A DNA stretch of 64,000 bases, taken from the NCBI GenBank assembly GCA_010093705.1, contig MU006101.1, positions 62,001-126,000 on the forward strand. The letters run 5' to 3'. Source of the DNA: Patellaria atrata CBS 101060. Taxonomy: Eukaryota; Ascomycota; Dothideomycetes; Patellariales; Patellariaceae. Below, piece by piece: positions 59,061 to 64,000 of this stretch. The translations under genes and the position numbers were made by a program. The notes under the pieces are model-generated. The model was given only the letters and a program-made list of their open reading frames with translations. It did not search any database and was not told the origin of the DNA. How positions within the stretch are numbered: position 1 is the stretch's first letter; each line of letters begins with the position of its first letter.

Positions 59061-60902
59061 ATGGCCACTCTTATCAGCGTTCCAAACGAGACGAGAAGCA
59101 CTTCTTCAAGAATCACGAAGGAGGGCAAGAAGATCACATACGAATTACATGTCATCCAGCAACCGGAGCGTGCTAGAGCTTGCGGTTCAGGAGCAAAGTG
59201 TATGTTGTGTTGTTTGAATTTTCAGCGTCACTGCTAACTGGGTGCAGCTTCTGCCGATAGACGCCCAGTGGATCCTCCTCCCATTGTAGAACTTCGTATC
59301 TTCGAAGGTGATGCACAAACTGGTAACGAAGTCACTTTCTCCTACAATGCCAATTTCTTCCTTTTTGCAACCTTGGAAAATGCTAGGACTATCGCTCAAG
59401 GACGCGTACAAGCCGCACCGTCGAGCTTCCCCGTACTGACAGGAACTCCTGTTGCTGGTATGGCCTATCTTGATCGTCCGAATCCTGCGGGATATTTCAT
59501 CTTCCCGGATCTATCTGTTCGTCACGAGGGCAAATATCGCTTGAGCTTCGCGTTGTATGAAGAACTGAAAGAGCCGAAGGATATGGATTCTGAAGATCAC
59601 ATGGAGCGCCCTCGCATCCAAGGAAACCATGGACTTGATGCTCACGTCTCCCATCGGCTCGAAGTGAAATCGATGCCTTTCACAGTCTTCAGTGCGAAGA
59701 AGTTCCCTGGCCTGTCGGAAAGCACAGCATTGAGTCGTATGGTCGCAGAGCAAGGCTGCCGTGTCCGTATTCGTCGAGATGTACGCATGAGGCGTCGTGA
59801 TAACAGCAAGAAGGGAGACTGGGATGAGTATGAGGATGATACTGCGTTTGATAGGGCGCGTGCTGAGAGAACTGCTACACCTGTCGGATATGGCCAACAA
59901 ATGCAAACACCCCAACCCATCATGGATGGTTCCGATCGTCCACGGTCGGTCAGTAACGCCAGCAATGCCTCGTTTGCCATGCCACAGCGTCGCCCCTCTA
60001 TTCAGGACATTTCTCAAACTTACCAAGGCTATCCTCAACATATTGCTCCCCAGAGTCAACAACCGGCATATCCACCTCAGATGGGCTATCCAGCTCAACA
60101 GGCTCCTCAGTATCAGAACCAATACCCACCACCACAACCTCAGAGCATGATGCAACCTCCTCAGCCGCAGTATCATCCAGCTGCTCACCATGCTTACCCA
60201 CCTCAACCATCAATACCGATGCCTCAGAATTATGGTTACATGCAAAATCAAGCTTATCCTTCGCAGCAGTACGAGCCTCAACAGCAGGTTCGTCACGAAC
60301 CCATGGATTACCAAAACACTCAACCGGATTATCGCCGTGCTTCTGTCGCCCAGCCTCAACAACCAACCCAGCACTATCAAAATTCAAACCAGATGATGGG
60401 CCAATATGGTAATATGGATTCTCAATATAACAGGTCACAACCCATGAACCATCCAACGCACCACACTTCGTCTACATCTGCTCCAACCACGAATGGTCAC
60501 ATGACTCCCCACGCTCTGGCTCCCTTGAAAACATTGCAACCGCCCGCGGAGAAAATTGAGCCTCATTCGCCGTCGTACATCCCTGGACCGATCACCCCTG
60601 GAACGGATGTCAACCAGCATCCTTCTTACCATGAAGCAAATCGTGCTGCTGCTACCGGGTATGCGGTACCTCAACCGACAGCTGGTAATAAACGTGCATT
60701 TGGATCTACCTTTGACACTCGCTATATGGAACAACCTCTCCGTCAAGGTGCCCGCCCGAGCGTATCCCATCAGACCGAGACTTATGATTCCGGAAGTATT
60801 AGCGACGGTGCTGATGAGGATGCACTCTTTGCAGAAAGAGCAATGAGTTACCGGAGAGCTGACGGAACTCAACGAAGCAGAAGGATACCCACAGCGAATT
60901 AG
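59061..60902 (+). CDS. veA: Velvet complex subunit VeA (light-dependent developmental regulator), 2 exons
   Basis: VeA bridges VelB and the methyltransferase-like LaeA in the velvet complex, coordinating sexual/asexual development and secondary metabolism, with light-dependent nuclear entry. Exons are 59061-59199 and 59248-60902 (597 aa). The velvet domain spans about residues 20-225: KKITYELHVIQQPERARACG, RRPVDPPPIVELRIF, FFLFATLENA, GTPVAGMAYLDRPNPAGYFI, FPDLSVRHEGKYRLSFALYE, MPFTVFSAKKFPGLSEST and LSRMVAEQGCRVRIRRDVRM. A bipartite-like basic cluster at the N-terminus (KEGKK...RAR) fits the known nuclear signal. The C-terminal 350 residues are disordered and Q/P/Y-rich, ending in the conserved-type acidic segment GSISDGADEDALFAERAMSY. 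The 48-nt intron has a CTAAC branch site. Confidence 0.96.
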
Positions 60903-62064
60903 ATTATATCATGACTTCTTGCGAAACGGCGTTAAGAGGTGTCTCATTCATCCAGGACTGCTACGACAGCGCGAACTCCATTTGCTAAGGCGTCAATTGG
61001 CGTTCACACCGACCGGGTTCATAATTTATCTCATGATATCATCCTGGGAGATTCATTGTGATTTGATGATTATTATATTGTACGAGGGGTCGGTGATGGA
61101 ATGGGCCGGATACCGCTCGGAAATTTTTTTTTTTCTGATTCTTGTTTTGAGTTATCACACTGCTTACAGTAACACAAAACTTCTATCGTCGTAATGTCGG
61201 CGAATGGCAGCAAGTAAAGACTTATCACTCGGCAATTTTCCTTGATCTATACCTGCCAGCATTTGGCACCACATCTCTTTGCGTATCTTTCTCCTTATTT
61301 GTTTGAAAATCTACCAGAACGGTCATTGAGACCGTATCATGCCAGACGGCAATTCAAAATTTATTTCAGATTTGTTTTCAATCTTACTTTGCTACTACGG
61401 AATGGTGGATCAAATCTTCGACTTGAACTTGCTCGATCACCTATGTTTTCTGTTACAATACCTTATTTGGCGGCACCGTGGGTTTCTGCAGCTTGCATAG
61501 AAATGGCGATGATGTCTTAACACAATGTCAATAGCTCGGTGCGGGAATATATCTCTAGGAAAGTATACATAGTTGAATCAATTACATGAAATAATAGAAA
61601 TGCGTCCATCACATTGAAATTGAAGCATCAACAGGAATGTGCGCGTCGCGTAATACAACCGGCAGGTTCCATTAGCGTGCACCGTTGGCTGTTGTTTGGT
61701 CAGGGGGTTCACGAGACTACGTAGAATAAAATATGACTTGAGCCCCGTCACCTTAGACTAAACAGCCGTCAATCCCCGTAATATCCGACGTTCACGACTT
61801 CTATTGTTCACCTCATTCATCTCATTCACTAATTCCGCCCTTTCAATCCCTCATGTGGACAATGGAACGTGAGCTATTGTTGTTTTTACCCCACTTTTGT
61901 ATCTAAAACAATTCTTATGACACTAACGATCTCCGCCCTTTTACGCATCTACACTCGCTCCTACTTTCTTCTTCGTGTTTTGACCCTTGACTTCTCTACA
62001 TCGTTGGACATACTTCACCACTTGAATTCTCTTCTCCAACATTGACACGGTAATTCTACCCATC
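60903..62064. other. Intergenic between veA and the next gene
   Basis: No gene is seen. There is a T-run at 61125-61134 in the likely veA 3' UTR. From about 61790 to 62060 the plus strand is CT-rich (CTCATTCATCTCATTC), as in a core promoter of the gene starting at 62065. Confidence 0.5.
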
Positions 62065-64000
62065 ATGGCTGATCCAGCAACAGTAGTCATGAATCATGAG
62101 GTACGTAAATCGCTTCTCCCACAGACTGGGATGGTTTTTAACGATTTTGATGGCGAAGCAGTCAGACTCTACGCGCACACCACCACCAATCCACGACAAA
62201 AATCTAATGGGAGGCGAGACGCGTGCGTCTCGAAAACGGGCTCATAGCATCGATGAGGATGAAGGTAGCCCCTCCCCGGAGGACCCATTTGAGAACAATC
62301 ATAGCGCAAAGCGAAGCAGGTCGACGAACTGGCCTCTTAAGACGGATATGGCAGCACCTGTCCCAATTTCAAACGCCAACAGGCGACATATATCGAGTCC
62401 CGCTCGATCCTCCAAATTTCAAGAAGCTAGTATGCGGGACCGTCCAAGCGATAAACCTCCTAGTGTCTTCATGCGTGTGATGAAAGGTGTCTCGAATACC
62501 AACACGTCCATTGACCACCTCATGGATGACTACCACTCAGCAACGAATAAGGAAGAGTCGACAGGCAAGGATGAAGCTAAGCACTCGAGAACCCAGAGCT
62601 CCGCCAGTCACCGGTACGCCTCTGCCTCCTCAATGGCATCTCACGACAGTAAGGAATCTGGTATCTTCCGATTCGGCCGTTCTTTAGCGGCAACGTTCAA
62701 CCCAAACAACATTTTCCAAAAGATCAAAAATACCCGAATGTATCAAGAATCACGACAAGAATTGATTGACCAGCAGATAGCTGAAAACAAACGTTTGATG
62801 GAGGAAAGGCGCCTCAAAGCAGAGCAAGAATATGCTAAGCTAAAAGCAGCTGGTCAGCTTGGTGCTCAAAACACTAGTGTTTTCCGTTCTGAGGGCGACA
62901 TACTTTCTGCTACCAGCAATCAACGCGGATCTTCCGAAACAAACCCTCGAGATTCAGGCATAGACATGGATGACATTCGTTCATCTGTTGACTCTAAGGA
63001 CGCGATCCAGCAAAAAATCAATCACCCCGTTGCACCAGTACCCGGTTCAAAGGTAGCCGGCACTCCTCGCATGAAAGTTGCTCCCACACCCGGTCCTAGT
63101 TCAACGAGGAAGAGCTCGTTCCACTTCCGTACCCCTTCTCTGTCCGATCTCAAGAAAGTTAAATCGCATATCAACTTTCATGGAGATAAAGCACCCTTAT
63201 CAGTCACTTCTGAACGGACACTTCCAGATACGCCTAGAAGCAGAGAGGTTCGGAAGGAACAATCGAAGAAAGACTTTCAGAGGCAGGTCAAATTGACCAA
63301 GCGAGTGAGTGATCTAGAGTCAAAGCTACAGGAAGCTCGACGCGAATTGAATGCGGCCCTTGGTGTTCCTCCGGTTCCTCAAGTCCCTGCTCTCCCAGAT
63401 GTAATAAGGTCTGCGGCCAACTCGCGAGCTTCTTCCCCGATGAAGAAGAGCTTTGTTCTTGGAAGGCTACCAACTCTGCCATCTGAGCGCCTACTTTTCC
63501 CGGAACAGCTCGATACTCATGTTGACGATTCTCATGAAGAAAGTCCATCCAAGTTTGGCGACCATGTTGAGACCCATGAGGGGACCGCATCTCATGGAGC
63601 TCTTTCCTCTCTATCGGACAATGAGAACGATATTGATGAACTGAGCTTACCTGGACATCCAAGCACTAAACCTCGAAAAATGGTTGATAACGACGAGAAC
63701 AAGCGTCCGACCGCACCTGCTAAGCTGAGGAAGATGCCCCTCAAGAAGACCACCGCTAAGAAGCGCAAGAGCGGCGATACCGATGACCTTCATTATAAGC
63801 CTGACGCTGAGAGTGACGATGACGCAGAATGGGACGTAGCTACCACGAAGACACCAAAAAAGAGACGTGGAATTCCAAAGCCTGTCACCGCCAAATCGAC
63901 ACCCACGAAACTCGTCAAGAAAACCACTGTCAAGACCACCCAAGTGGCCACCAGTGATACCGATGTTGTTGTTGAAGCATTCGAACAAGAAGAGGACGTC
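62065..64000 (+). CDS. Nuclear, probably RNA-binding fungal protein, partial (3' end off window)
   Basis: Exon 1 is 62065-62100 (MADPATVVMNHE). After a 61-nt intron, exon 2 runs open from 62162 through the last base (625 residues so far). The protein is polar and mostly disordered. It has a basic, nuclear-signal-like start (RASRKRAHSIDEDEGSP, KRSRSTNWPL), the fungal-conserved-looking block GIFRFGRSLAATFNPNNIFQ followed by a predicted coiled coil (RQELIDQQIAENKRLMEERR), and a second coiled coil near QRQVKLTKRVSDLESKLQEA. C-terminal lysine-rich segments are KKTTAKKRKSGDTDD and TPKKRRGIPKP. It resembles fungal proteins annotated as nuclear RNA-binding protein; I know no catalytic domain. The function is inferred weakly. 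Confidence 0.75.

Overview
The window is nuclear DNA of a filamentous ascomycete (Pezizomycotina), most likely a leotiomycete. The evidence is short 45-60 nt GT-AG introns in almost every gene, a velvet-family VeA gene, a Chs7-type chitin synthase chaperone, a fungal-type PMT2, and a decayed Clr5-ankyrin gene of a kind that is strongly expanded in Helotiales. The class assignment is inference from family resemblance. No rRNA gene, CRISPR array, convincing tRNA or coding transposon was seen. All exon coordinates were built by hand from reading frames, splice signals and remembered family alignments.

Layout. 0-4 kb holds no recognised coding exon and looks partly like the 5' leader of a minus-strand gene lying off the left edge. 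4.1-6.0 kb: UTR4 enolase-phosphatase E1 (+). 6.4-8.9 kb: SSL1, a TFIIH subunit (-), with an unusual 933-nt intron. 9.5-10.8 kb: CHS7-like chaperone (-). 10.9-14.1 kb: gene desert with a 16-bp tandem repeat and a tRNA-like relic. 14.2-16.5 kb: MFS sugar transporter (+) whose first exon is not resolved. 17.4-19.9 kb: PMT2 (+). 22.1-23.6 kb: CDC50-family flippase subunit (+). 24.4-25.3 kb: secreted M43-type metalloprotease (+). 26.4-27.4 kb: GIS2/CNBP zinc-knuckle protein (-). 28.1-29.8 kb: F-box/beta-propeller protein (-). 30.3-32.9 kb: SAE2/CtIP (+), divergent from the previous gene. 35.9-40.3 kb: MGA2/SPT23 (+). 42.4-45.9 kb: decayed Clr5-ankyrin gene (-), with a second unrecognised remnant up to about 46.7 kb. 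48.1-48.5 kb: small secreted I9-type inhibitor (-) with a 10-nt micro-exon. 49.3-51.6 kb: PCF11 (+). 52.5-53.5 kb: ADK1 adenylate kinase (+). 53.5-59.06 kb: long gene-free stretch in front of VeA (59.06-60.9 kb, +). 62.07-64 kb: the start of a nuclear, probably RNA-binding protein (+) that runs off the right edge.

The genes are mostly single-copy housekeeping and regulatory functions, not an operon or cluster. Recurring themes are secretory pathway and membrane (PMT2, CHS7, CDC50, MGA2), transcription and RNA (SSL1, PCF11, GIS2) and genome maintenance (SAE2). I saw no coherent new multi-gene system. The most interesting items are the GIS2 introns that split two zinc knuckles at the same codon position, the long ORF-bearing SSL1 intron, the 14-codon tandem duplication at the MGA2 C-terminus, the recurring intergenic GTACAGTAC motif, and the degenerating 42-47 kb segment.
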